Positions 12,201-22,156 of a stretch of DNA of 64,000 bases are shown one piece after another. This DNA comes from Otatea glauca (lineage: Eukaryota; Streptophyta; Magnoliopsida; Poales; Poaceae). The stretch spans positions 46,020,743 to 46,084,742 of the forward strand of contig CM070723.1 of the NCBI GenBank assembly GCA_036346275.1. Direction: 5' to 3'. A program made the translations under genes and the position numbers. A model generated the notes under the pieces. It saw only the letters and a list, made by a program, of their open reading frames with translations. It ran no database searches and had not been told where the DNA came from. Within the stretch, counting starts at the first letter, position 1; each line of letters starts with the position of its first letter.

Positions 12201-14953
12201 GAGGGAATGATATCAATCGACCACTCGATGAAATAGACTAAAGAATGTGCATGGCCATGCTCGAACAATTAAAGGTGTTAATCGATCGATCTTGTTAGTT
12301 TACTGCAGATAATCGGGAAAATCGGTTTAACAGTGCAAGGATGACACATCAAAGTGACAAAAGGACCGACATGTATTCATTGAAGGTTTGTCGGATAAAT
12401 AACTTTCATGCAATTTGAGTAGTCGTTACGTTTTGCTAGGAGCCACTTGCGACTAATGAATCGAAAAAGGAGTTTTTTGATTTATTGCCAACATAGTATG
12501 AACCTGAAGGGTCACACATTAGAATAGGCTTAAGACAGATTTATGAAATCTTCTATCATGACATACGTGTCAATGTGATTGAACATGATATCTAGTTGTT
12601 TACAAAAAGGGCAGCGAATCCACGTGCAAAAAGATGATTTTTTGCACAGAAATCACTGCAGCAACGATGGAAGCATGCCAGTAGTACTGTAGCAACCGAC
12701 TTGCTACAGTGTTTTTTTGCTATAAAATTCAGGTTCCATGCTTAGAGAATGAATAAAAAAGATTTAGAGGAAAAATAAAGAAAGGTGAAAAAGTTTCACC
12801 CGAACCAGATAAAAGGTCATAAGAGTCGTATTGCGTGGTACTAGCATACCGACATACGGTGTCGTCCGTCTGTTCGTGTAGATACCTGAAGGTCGTGGCT
12901 GCTATTGCTACGAAGATCTGATGTATCCATTTCCACTGCTACGTCCAGGCGTTGAAGCTGTGAGCTTCGCCAAGAGCTTCTGCAAAAGCTTTGTATTTGT
13001 GCTTCCAGGACCACGGTACACATTTACTGCTTTTAGTATTTTCTAAATCTTGGTTCTAATACATGCGATCAGTCCAGGAAGGGGATAAAATTTTGAAATT
13101 TACTGGGTCTTTCCCACCCCGATTTCCCAACAGAAAAGTCATCCAACTTCTAGAATTAGGTAGCCTAATTAAGAATCACATTTTTTGCTTCTAGGACAGT
13201 ATATGTTATGAGCGATTTTTTTTTAAAAAAATTGATCATAATTTAATATTATCTTATTTTCCAATGTCTACTTTGTAGAGAGAGGCCACATAATCAATTA
13301 GGGGTTCATCAGTTAATTAAAACCACAAATATGAAGCATGTTAATGGGAGCAGCATTTACCTGAGCACTATAATTTCCTAAGAGATTAGTGTGATGTCAT
13401 CAACAAGAATTATGTTCCTAAAAGGTAAATAAACCAATACTGCTCATTCTCATCTAAGAAATATCGAAAGACTTAAGCAAGGCAAACTACAAGCAGTGTG
13501 TATGCTACATGTAATATGATACCACAGAATGTTCTATCAATAGCTAGCACATCGCACACAACTTTAATAGCTGCAAACAACATCCCAGATGCAAAAGTAT
13601 CAACACACCTTTGCGCTTAACTGTAATGGCCGGATCAACAATCCTCCGGAAGTTATCCCGAAGATCTAGGAAGCTCTCCCTCACCATCACAGCGCACCGT
13701 CTCGTCTCCTGAAACTCCTTCATCATCCCTGTGGGCAATCCCTCAGGTAATATGGCCTGCCATTCATCCAAACTGAAACAAAGGCCAGAAAAGCAACAAT
13801 CAGTCAATATGACAATATCCCAAAAACAAATCTCAAGTAGCACCAGAAAACTTGATCAGAATTAAATTTAATTTCCTAGATCCTAATCTTACATGTTCAA
13901 GAAATAACTTATTATTGCAGCCTATGGTAGACTACTAGTACACTTTTAATCTTTTGCATCAAATGAAAAGAAACAGTATAACAACTAGAACAAAAATATT
14001 ACAAACAAAAAGAAAGAATATCCTGCAGCAGAAGACCAAGAGTACCAAAGTAGATACAAGGTAGCATTTAATTAAATAGATAGAAATGTTTAGACAGCGG
14101 ATCAGAACATTGCTCAATGGGGGAAGGCATCATTTATAATGGCCTCGCTAAGTTTGTGACTAAGGTAACAATCTTTAAACTCGATAAAATCAAGGCAGAG
14201 TCTAAATGGCAGCAACACCCATACTTCACTATTAGATTAGTGATGAAGCAAACAGAAAACAATTAATAAACCATACATAAATACTTGCAAAAGGCATCAC
14301 ACCTAGTCACATTGGTACAATTACCAAATCCACTGCTATCTTTACCTTATCAGTACAAAATTTGGTACCACAAGTTAACCAGTGGTTCATACCAAACAGC
14401 ATTTTATTTGGCGCAGTTAATACCAAAATATTCACGAAAACGAGACCCAAGATCCGAACTTCATAAACAAAACGAACAATTCGAAACACGGCCACGCGCA
14501 TCACCGCATTTGGATCCAATCGAGACGGCAAAGCGGGAAGAGGAGGAGTGTATACGTGAAATCAACGTAGGCGTTGGCATCGCGGTGGGAGAAGGATGCG
14601 AAGGTGTCGGTGAAGGCGAAGAGCGGGCGGCCGCCGGGCCCGACGTCGAGCGCGGGGTCGTAGGTCGGCGGCAGCGTGTCGGTGGGCAGCTCGAACTCGG
14701 CGTCGAGGTCGTCGCCCCCACCCGCCGAGGAGGAGAAGTCCCCCGCGGCGGCGTCGTCGGACGCCACGCCGTGGGGGTCCTTGGCGCGGACCTTGCCGCG
14801 GTTCGTCGTGGACGCCGCCGGCTTGCCCCCGCCCTTCGCCTTCGCGTAGGAGCGGGATGGGAGGAGGAGGGATGCCAGGGCGGCGGGCGGGTCGCGTCGC
14901 GCGGTGGCAGCGGCAGCGGCGGCGCCGCGTCGGAGGAGGGGGCGGAGGAGCAT
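9249..14953 (-). CDS. DAP3: Mitochondrial small-subunit ribosomal protein mS29 (DAP3), seven exons
   Basis: The product is the GTP-binding mS29/DAP3 protein of the mitochondrial ribosome small subunit. Coding exons, in order on the minus strand, are 14953-14556, 13772-13609, 11546-11341, 10809-10555, 10454-10368, 9706-9534 and 9357-9249. All junctions have GT/AG and keep frame, giving 1392 nt or 463 residues, normal for plant mS29. Exon 1 begins with an arginine/alanine-rich leader (MLLRPLLRRGAAAA) typical of a mitochondrial targeting peptide, followed by RSYAKAKGGGK. Exon 3 holds the P-loop LDGPRSCGKS followed by the family sequence ALAMLVHWAR. Exon 4 continues with FLKYNE, and exon 5 encodes the conserved WFTFS...RPIHAKELTT stretch. 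The protein ends NGSEMRWLAAFI. Intron 2 (13608-11547) contains a solo LTR, but all splice sites are intact, so the gene looks functional. The short C-terminal exon is the least certain. Confidence 0.92.
11975..13132 (+). mobile_element. Solo LTR, BARE/Angela-like Ty1/copia, in intron 2 of the mS29 gene
   Basis: It starts TGTTGGAAATATGCCCAAGAGG and ends GATTTCCCAACA, so the ends form the inverted pair TGTTGG/CCAACA. The 5-bp target duplication GAAAA is seen at 11970-11974 and 13133-13137. The 5' sequence is the familiar grass BARE/Angela LTR start. It lies in antisense orientation to the host gene, far from the splice sites. Confidence 0.92.
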
Positions 14954-15110
14954 TTCGGCGGTGGGGTTTAGGCAAGGGGAGAGAAGCCAAGGGTTCGGAC
15001 TATCCAGCGTGGTGTTGTGGCCTTTGTGGAAATTTTAATGGGCTCTCAATCGGGCCGGGCTATTGGGCCTATTCGTATTTCTGGAAAAGATTGGGCCCAT
15101 GGGAAACTAT
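14954..15110 (-). promoter_or_regulatory. Promoter region of the mS29 gene with site II (TGGGCY) elements
   Basis: TGGGCT at 15039-15044 and TGGGCC at 15064-15069 and 15092-15097 (the last overlapping an inverted copy) lie 85-145 bp upstream of the start codon, together with GGGCCGGGC. Site II TGGGCC/T elements are known TCP-factor targets enriched upstream of plant nuclear genes for mitochondrial and ribosomal proteins, which fits the product. No clear TATA box was seen. Confidence 0.6.
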
Positions 15111-15346
15111 GCCCGACAGTTAAAACCGTTTAGACCGTGGATCTCAGTCGGGAATAGACCATTCAAACAAGGTTTTAGTGTAAATATATTCTCTCTAAAA
15201 ATGCAAATCTACAGCAAGATGTGTGTGGGTGGTATGTTACAAGCAATCAATCTCAAAAAGGAAAAAAGATGTTATCAGTAATCACATGACTTACTCCTAG
15301 TCAGTTGAATGGAAGAATATAACCACACGATACGTCGATAGTGCTA

Positions 15347-15577
15347 CCTCCGTTATTTTTCAATATTTTTCAAGTGATATTTTTTTATTTTTTTACGGTC
15401 TTTGAGATATAATTTTGATTATTACTTTTTTAACTTTATCTTAGTATATACTAATAAAATTATAATATTATAAGAGTGTTTTTAACATCAGATCTAATAA
15501 TATAATTTTTATGTGGCTAATCTGGATAGTTTGACTGCATGGATTCTAATATATCACTTAAAAAATAACGGACGGAG
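15347..15577. mobile_element. Stowaway-type MITE
   Basis: The ends CCTCCGTTATTTTT and AAAAATAACGGACGGAG are inverted repeats, and a TA dinucleotide flanks each side (15345-15346 and 15578-15579). The interior is AT-rich and non-coding. The CTCCGT-type end and TA target site fit Stowaway (Tc1/mariner) MITEs. Confidence 0.8.
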
Positions 15578-15799
15578 TACTAATTGGTTGAATAGAAGCA
15601 TGAGAATGTAATAATGTCGAGACTGTGAAATTAGTGGCGTAGTCCGGAATTTACAGCAGAGACAGAGAATTTTTCGAACTTGATGTGTGCAGAGCTGCAG
15701 GCACTTGGTGTGACAAATTTTAGGCAGATGTTTGCACTGACTAGACACACTTGTTACACAAATGTAGTCATTAACAAACATATATTGCCTCTTTGTTTA

Positions 15800-15890
15800 A
15801 CTTTTCACACTCTCTAAGATACAACTTTGACTATTACTTCTTATAACATACACTAAGATATATTAATAAAATTATTATATTATAAAAGAC
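15800..15890. mobile_element. Internal fragment of a related Stowaway-type MITE
   Basis: The sequence CTAAGATACAACTTTGACTATT...AATAAAATTATTATATTATAA parallels the interior of the 15347-15577 MITE (around 15400-15470) but lacks recognisable ends. Confidence 0.5.
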
Positions 15891-15925
15891 GGCTCCAAGA
15901 GCAGCGAGTAAACAACACAACTATA

Positions 15926-16501
15926 GCCCTGTTCGGCACAGCTTATTTGCAGCTTCTGTTTAAAATAAAAGCGGATTGTTGACCGAACGGTAGGATTCTG
16001 GACCGCTTCTCTGAAAATCAGAATCACAAAATAAACATATAATCAGAATCCGAAAATTTCCGAATTCTACCGATTTTCCTCAGCGCTCGCCCTCGCTCCT
16101 CCGCCCGCAGCCCTAGTCGCCGCCCGTGCCTCCGCCTACCCTGTTTGACGGCCCAGGAGAGGGAGACGGCGCGCCCAGAGCTTTGCCGCCCCTCCAGCCG
16201 CCATCACGGATCCTCCGCTCGAGCTCCGGCCATCATGGGTCCTCCGCCCGAGCTCCGGCCGCCATGGGTCCTCCGCCCATCGAGCTCCTCCGCCAGCTGT
16301 CCACTAGCTCCTCCGTTAGCGGTGTGGAGGGTGTGCGGGGGGTGCGGCGCCGTGGCCAGGGTGGTGGCCCTCTACTCCAGATTCTCGGACGGACTACCGA
16401 ACGATCATATTCTCTTACCAGCAGATTCTTCAGGCACCACTTCTGCAGACAACTGACGATAACCCATAATCTGCATAATTTAAAGCTGAAACGAAGGGGG
16501 C
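15926..16501. mobile_element. TIR element with GCCCTGTTCGG ends and a GC-rich interior
   Basis: The left end GCCCTGTTCGGCACAGCTT pairs imperfectly with the right end AAGCTGAAACGAAGGGGGC (16483-16501). The interior switches to GC-rich DNA (about 16085-16440), unlike its AT-rich surroundings, suggesting a captured gene fragment. The open frames there are short and unrecognised. I could not identify a clear target duplication, so the superfamily (hAT or other) is undecided. Confidence 0.5.
16201..16288. repeat. Three tandem ~29-bp GC-rich units
   Basis: Units at 16201-16229, 16230-16258 and 16259-16288 share GGTCCTCCGCCCGAGCTCCGG-like sequence with few differences. They lie inside the GC-rich interior of the TIR element at 15926-16501. 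Confidence 0.75.
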
Positions 16502-17388
16502 TACCAAGTACTACGGCAGAGGGCAAGACGCCGGAAAGCCCGACGCGGGGCCACCGAGCGCCAGCGTGACGACACAGTGATCAGCCGAAAACGTACGGTG
16601 TCGTTCATAGCAGTTTCCCTTTAGAGTATTCCTAGGTTTAAACCGTTCCCTCGTGGACATGCGGATTATCTTTTTACCTTTAAACAACTATTAGTTAAAC
16701 TACAACTATAATGACAGCGAGGGAAGAAATTTGCAATGATAATAATGAAGACGAATTTAATACGAAAGCAATAACAATAAAGACTAATATTATTGAGACA
16801 ATGCTTCGTATGGTGAAGGGTAGGGCCTAGGATATTAGGATCACATGCAGATTAGTAAATCTTAAGGATGATGATAATAATAATGATATAAATAAACCAT
16901 ATATACATCTCTCTCGGACAAATATCGTATAGAAGAATTAATTATCCGGCTCACGTGCGTACGACTATATGCCACGCTAGCAATTAAGGAATTACCGCAT
17001 ATACCACTTGACTTAAAACCAGACCAACGCATTTGGTACCATGGTTATACAATGGATCGATTTCGAAAAGCCGAGCTCTGCCGCTGTAGGTGTCACCGAC
17101 TCTGTTAGTCGATCTTTTGCTCACCACTTGATGTTGCCGACCTATGGAGCATCGGGGCCCATCCAATCCTAGTGTTGAGAACAGACAAGCAAACACTAAT
17201 GCCAATGATCACATAAAGCATACATGAAAGTTAGGTTATCCCCTCAATTACTATTGCTACATAGCTATCTTAATCCCTAGCCCTTGGAAAATTACTCACT
17301 CATAACCATGGAAACCAAGAACAATAGATGAATAATAAAGAATATGATGACAAAAATATGGAAATAATAACAATATATTATAAAGATG
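16502..17388. other. Intergenic DNA, no gene seen
   Basis: A mixed AT-rich region with no supportable coding region or transposon end. Confidence 0.4.
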
Positions 17389-17456
17389 CCGCCGATGTTC
17401 CGGTTGCACCAATGAAAGAATACCGCCGATGTTCCGGTTGCACCAATGAAAGAATA
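17389..17456. repeat. 34-bp tandem duplication
   Basis: Two identical copies starting CCGCCGATGTTCCGG lie at 17389-17422 and 17423-17456, 12 bp outside the left 9-bp target duplication of the MULE-like transposon. Confidence 0.9.
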
Positions 17457-17476
17457 TTATAAGGACGGATGAATGG

Positions 17477-17563
17477 GATTTTTTTTAAATAATACCTTTT
17501 TTATTCAAATTGCAATAATATACCGCGAATTCAAAAATTTGCAAAAATGTACCTCTGTCGCCC
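17477..17563. repeat. Left terminal inverted repeat of the MULE-like transposon
   Basis: It aligns with the reverse complement of 39732-39817 over its whole length, sharing blocks TTTTTTATTCAAATT, AATTGCAA/ATTTGCAA and AATGTACC, and ending in TCGCCC. Confidence 0.85.
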
Positions 17564-17790
17564 GTTGGTTGGGCGACAGAAAAATATCACCCTATGGTTG
17601 GACGACAAAGACAAGTGTCGCCCACTGGTTGGGCGATTTACGCCACCTCACCCTCTGTCGCCAACGGTTACCCGCTGTCGCCCAACGGTTCTCTCTGTCA
17701 CCCAACTAAAGGGCGACAGCAAATAAATCGATCTCTGGTTGGGCGACATAAGGGTACGCGGTTCCTGTCGCCCAACCAAAGGGTGACTGA
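17556..17790. repeat. Left subterminal cluster of GTCGCCC...GGGCGAC palindromes
   Basis: About eight copies of GTCGCCC or its complement occur in 235 bp, several forming dyads such as GTCGCCC(GTTGGTT)GGGCGAC and GTCGCCC(AACCAAA)GGGTGAC. Subterminal repeats of this kind are transposase-binding sites in several TIR families; that role here is inference. Confidence 0.8.
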
Positions 17791-17829
17791 AGGCCGCTTT
17801 AAAGCCACCCGCCGAATCCTGTAGCAGCG

Positions 17830-18280
17830 CCCGGTTGCATTTCTTCAGCCGAGAGAAGAGAAGAGGGAGGTTGAAGAGAAGAGAAGAGGGAGGAAGAAGA
17901 GAGAAAAAGGAAGGGAGGAAGAGAATGATAAAAAAGAGAGAGACATTTGCGGCTGTGCAGGTAAATTTTTGTGCCGTTTATTTTGTTTAGTGTTTAGCAA
18001 GAAATCATATTAGGATAAATTTTAGATCTAGTTAATTTTAGAGGTTACGGATAAACCTAGTTAAATGTAGTTATATTTTTAGTAATGCAGTTAGTCCGTA
18101 GAAATTTTAGATCTAGTTAAACTTAGAGGTGACGGTTAGATGTAGTTAAATCTAGTTATATTTTTAGTAATTTAGTCGATTCGTAGAAATGCATGTACAT
18201 AATTGTTTTTAGGAATAATAATATGTTGTTACATTTTTTATATATAGATGTAGATAGATATGTTTTTTTACATATAGAAG

Positions 18281-18312
<32 letters not shown>

Positions 18313-18680
18313 GGGTTGTAGATGTTTTTTAGAAATGGAAGTAGAGAGATGAATATTTTTAGGAATGTAGATATTTTTCGCATAGTTTTCAGAATCTAGT
18401 TATGTTTCATGATAATATACATGCTAATTGAACAACCGGGAAATTTCAGGGCGTAATAGTTTTTTGCACCAGTAATGGGCACACTTGGTTCCCAAGTAAT
18501 GATGTTTGTAGGAATGTAGATGTTTTTTAGAAATAGAAGTAGAGAGATGTATATTTTTAGGGATGTAGATAGATATATATTTCTCGAAGTGTAGATATAG
18601 ATACATATAGTTTTTTTGTGAGCAAATAGATATAGTATTTTTTACGAAGAGTAATTAATTCGTGTGTTAATGAATCGGTT
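17830..18680 (+). other. Presumed leader exon and first intron of the transposon gene
   Basis: Purine-rich GAGAAGAGGGAGG sequence at about 17850-17957 ends CTGTGCAG|GTAAAT with a good splice donor at 17961. The following AT-rich stretch ends TTCACAG at about 18686, just before the first coding exon. This is a plausible 5' UTR exon plus intron; transcription is not shown. Confidence 0.45.
18283..18309. repeat. (TA)n microsatellite
   Basis: A pure TA run of about 13 units inside the first intron of the transposon gene. Confidence 0.95.
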
Positions 18681-18689
18681 CACAGATAT

Positions 18690-19268
18690 GTCAGAACGAG
18701 TTCCATTTAGAATCTTTTATGGAGAAGGGGTTGTCATGTATGGTTTAGACAGTGCGGATCTGAGTAACTTTCAGTATGTGGACAGAAGTTTAAGTAGGGT
18801 CGAAGAGCGTACATTTGCTTCTGTGTTGAATTGGTTGTATTATATGTTTATTTAGGAGTGTAGATGCTTTTTAGAAATAGAAGTAGAGATATGAATATTT
18901 TTAGCAATATAGATGTTTTTGGCACAGTTTTCAGAATCTTGGTCATGTGTTGATAGATCTGTGGTATTACACCTTTGTCTTACACAACTGTATTACGGTC
19001 TGAAATGCCAAACTGATTTCCATAATATTTGAGATCATTCAGAGTATCTAGTTATGTTCCATGACAATACACATGCTAATTGAACAACCTGAAAATTTTA
19101 GGGCATCTAGTTATGTCGGAACGAATTCCATTTAGAATCTTTTACGGAGAAGGGGTTGTTATGTATGGTTTAGAGGGTGCGGATCTGAGTAGTTTTCAGT
19201 ATGTGGACAGAAGTTTAAATAGGATCAAAGAGCGTACATTTGCTTCTGTGTTGAATTGGTTGTATTAT
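18690..19268 (+). repeat. Tandem duplication of the first coding exon and its upstream intron
   Basis: The exon copies at 18690-18846 and 19113-19268 are nearly identical. The intron words upstream of each (GTTTTCAGAATCT, CATGCTAATTGAACAACC near 18418 and 19070) also recur, so a unit of several hundred base pairs was duplicated. Copy 1 ends at a stop after LNWLYYMFI; copy 2 runs on into the rest of the gene. Confidence 0.8.
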
Positions 19269-19970
19269 ACATTTTGGATGGAACCGGAGAAGTGCGAGCT
19301 GAGGTTATTTTGCCTTTGAACTATACGAAATGATCCTGTTTATTGGGAGTTAGTTAAGGTGAAGGGAACTGCAGGATGGAGGTCATATGTGAGGGGGGCG
19401 GATGAAAGTTCAAAGCTCCATTAAGTTGGTTTTGGTGTTAATGACAAATCTAATATTGAGATTAACTCTTTTGATAATCATAATATTGATTAGTCTCAAT
19501 TGTTAAGTAATGACAAATCTTTTATAAGACTAATTCTTTTGTTGAGCTTAACTCTCATTAGTCTCTTTTGGATGGAAATATCAAAGGTATGCATTCGAGT
19601 TCATATTATCATATTTTGTTGCATTCTTTGATGTCAAATATGTTATGATTTTATTGATAAATCTAAATGTGAGACTAACGTGTTTATTGAGTATATTTTT
19701 GAATAGTCTCATGAAAAAAATGGAAATCCAAAAGGCATGTATCAAATGCAACTTTATTATTTCTAGATACATTCCTTGGATTCAAGACAAAGGGTGAACT
19801 CCACCATAGTTTTAACCTTAATATGTGCATTGTGTTTCCAACTCTATATATACATGAATGCACACATTTAGGGGGAGTTCATGCTTAATCTTGAAGTTTC
19901 AATAGTATTGATCTAATATATCTTTCTATATTAAGGATCATTGCTTTGAAATAACCATTTGAGTATATTT

Positions 19971-22156
19971 AACTTGTGTAGTTGTAGTATACTCATGGCA
20001 ATATAGGATAAACTCCAAAGCAATCAAAAATTGAATATGTGCATATCGATTCAAGTTCAATTATTTGCATGCATACATCTAACGGAGTTTATTCTATAAT
20101 TAATGGTCTTAAGAGAATTGATCCCTTTCCACCACTCCATATAAATTGGATCATTAGTTTTAGATTCCATCGAATTGAATATATGAAACTTGTGTAGTTA
20201 ATATATACTCATGAAAATTTAAATACAATTTAAATTGTGTTCGGTTGCCATTAAATCAACAAACAACTAGTCATGTGTTGATGGTTCACTTTGTTGATCC
20301 TAGGGCAATCGAAAGTTCTTGAGTATATTAAGCATTAGTTGCATTAGTATACTCTAGACACAATTAATCTTTCAATCAAAAGATCTTGGGAGTATCCATT
20401 ATGTGTTAATGGAGTGTAATGATGATTGAGACAACCATGTGTTTTGGACTAACACTTTTAATAAGTTTGAAATAGGTTAAGTGCAAGGTTGAGATGGATG
20501 AACGGGACAAGAACGTCATCATGTGTTGATGAGCATCAAGAGAGGATCCCGAAGCTAAGACAAGGAGAGTTCATCATGTGTTGATGAACAAGACGAAGAT
20601 CCCGACTTGGAGAGAAGATAGAAATCATAAAAGCTTCAAATGGATGAGTTAGAGGCAAAGGTATAACTAGCTAGGGCTAAGGATGTGTTCCTAGTCTTTT
20701 ACCGGTCTCGGTGTTTGGATGGGAGACCGGGTTGCTAGTTAGGTGCCGTACTATTAAGAGGGTTAAGTATTTTAGCTTGAGCTTCATCATGTATTGATGG
20801 ACTCAATCCGGTTCACTCTAGCTCACTCTCTTGTTTTGATTTTGCATGAGCTAAGTATTTGCATGTGTTGCAAATAAGGGAGCTCATACTCGCTTCTTAT
20901 TGAATCTTAATCGATTTGGTTTTTGCATGGAGCTATGGATTTGCATGTGTTGCAAAAAGGGATATAGCTCATGTAATTTGGTTTATGTGGTTTTTGCATG
21001 GAGCTAAGTTTTGCATATCTTGCAAAAGGTGAGAGCTCATGCATCGGTGTTTTAGCTAGTGATTTGATCATGTGTTGATCATCACAAGGCTAAGTAAAGT
21101 TTATGATTTGTCTATTTGCAAATGTGTTTTGCAAATAATCTAGAGGTTATGGTTTTGATCCTAGAGCATGTGTTGGCATTTGCAAATGTGTTTTGCAAAA
21201 TATCGGGATCATGTGTTGATCTTTACATGGCTAGAGGATTGATCTCATGGGTTCTCGGTTTATTTTCAAATGTGTTTTGCAAATTATTTTGATCATGAGT
21301 TGATCACCAAATGGCATAAGATTTGATCTTATTGACTCTCTCTAGCTTGTAGTCACGCTCTTGATCAAGTCTATGTGAGGGATTTCGAGAAATCAGATTT
21401 TAGACTTGAATGACTACATTAGAGTATTTATTTTTGTGATATTTAAAAATATCTATGGTTGATTAAATCTTAAAAATAGGTATATATTTTATCCCTCGTG
21501 ATAAACTTCGCATAGAATAAAAAATCACCTAAATCGGAGTTCGGAGTACAAAGTTATGAGCGTTTTAGTGGCTGTGAAAGTGGTAGCACCGCCCGACCGG
21601 TAGCACCGGCCCTAGATGGGCGGTAGCACCCGGTGCTACCGGCCCTAGATAAGCGGTAGCACCGCCCGGGACGGTACTACCGGCCCAGAGGCGGTGTAAA
21701 AACTCCAGAGAAGTGTTTTTTCGATGAAATGGTCGGTGCTACCGGTCCTAGATGGGCGGTAGCACCGGGGTACTGTTGCAACGGCTAGTTTTTGGTGTTT
21801 TTAATGCACGAAAGTGACCGTTGGCCTAGAGGGCGGTGCTACCGACCCTAGTAGGGCGGTAGCACCGGGTTTGCTGCACTTTTTGCCCGTTTTGCCCCCC
21901 AACGGCTAGCTTTCTTTGGAGAGGCTATAAAAGGAGCTTTGGGGGCTGTTATTTGGGTGTGGCTGACCTCGGGGAAGGTTTGTGGGAGTTGTGTGCATGT
22001 GTTGCTCTCTTCTATTTGGTTTTTGAGCTAAGAGTGAGCCCTATTTGCATGTGTTGCATTTAGGAGAGGATTGAGAGCCACTTGTGCATGTGTTGCACTT
22101 GAGGGAAGCCTTGTGCATGTGTTGCACTCGGTGATCACTCTTGTGCATGTGTTGCA
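19971..22156. repeat. Series of about 20 hairpins with a nearly invariant TGTGT loop
   Basis: Each is an inverted repeat with stems of 3-10 bp around TGTGT. Examples by left arm and span: AACT (19971-19983, 20187-20199), TCCATTA (20395-20413), TCATCA (20516-20532), GTTCATCA (20569-20589), TATTTGCA (20856-20876), TTTGCA (20940-20956), TGATCA (21065-21081), TATTTGCAAA (21113-21137), TTTGCAAA (21179-21199), GATCA (21207-21221), GTGCA (22084-22098, 22113-22127). Variant loops are TGTAT (20785-20799), TATCT (21009-21027) and TGAGT (21290-21306). Stem sequences differ but always pair, so the structure is more conserved than the sequence. Confidence 0.85.
21575..21880. repeat. Clustered GGTAGCACC/GGTGCTACC palindromic half-sites in solo LTR D
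   Basis: Alternating direct and inverted copies of GGTAGCACCG and GGTGCTACCG, with GGCCCTAGATGGGCGG between them, cover about 300 bp. The word is close to that of LTR C (GGTAGTGCC) but unlike that of elements A and B. Confidence 0.85.

Noticed and set aside
14285..14971. 228-codon plus-strand open frame
   Set aside because: It is the antisense shadow of GC-rich exon 1 of the mS29 gene.
20715..20745. TTGGATGGGAGACCG resembling the 3' half of 5S rRNA
   Set aside because: The match is about 15 bp and to the animal rather than the plant 5S consensus; it lies inside LTR D with no 5S upstream sequence.
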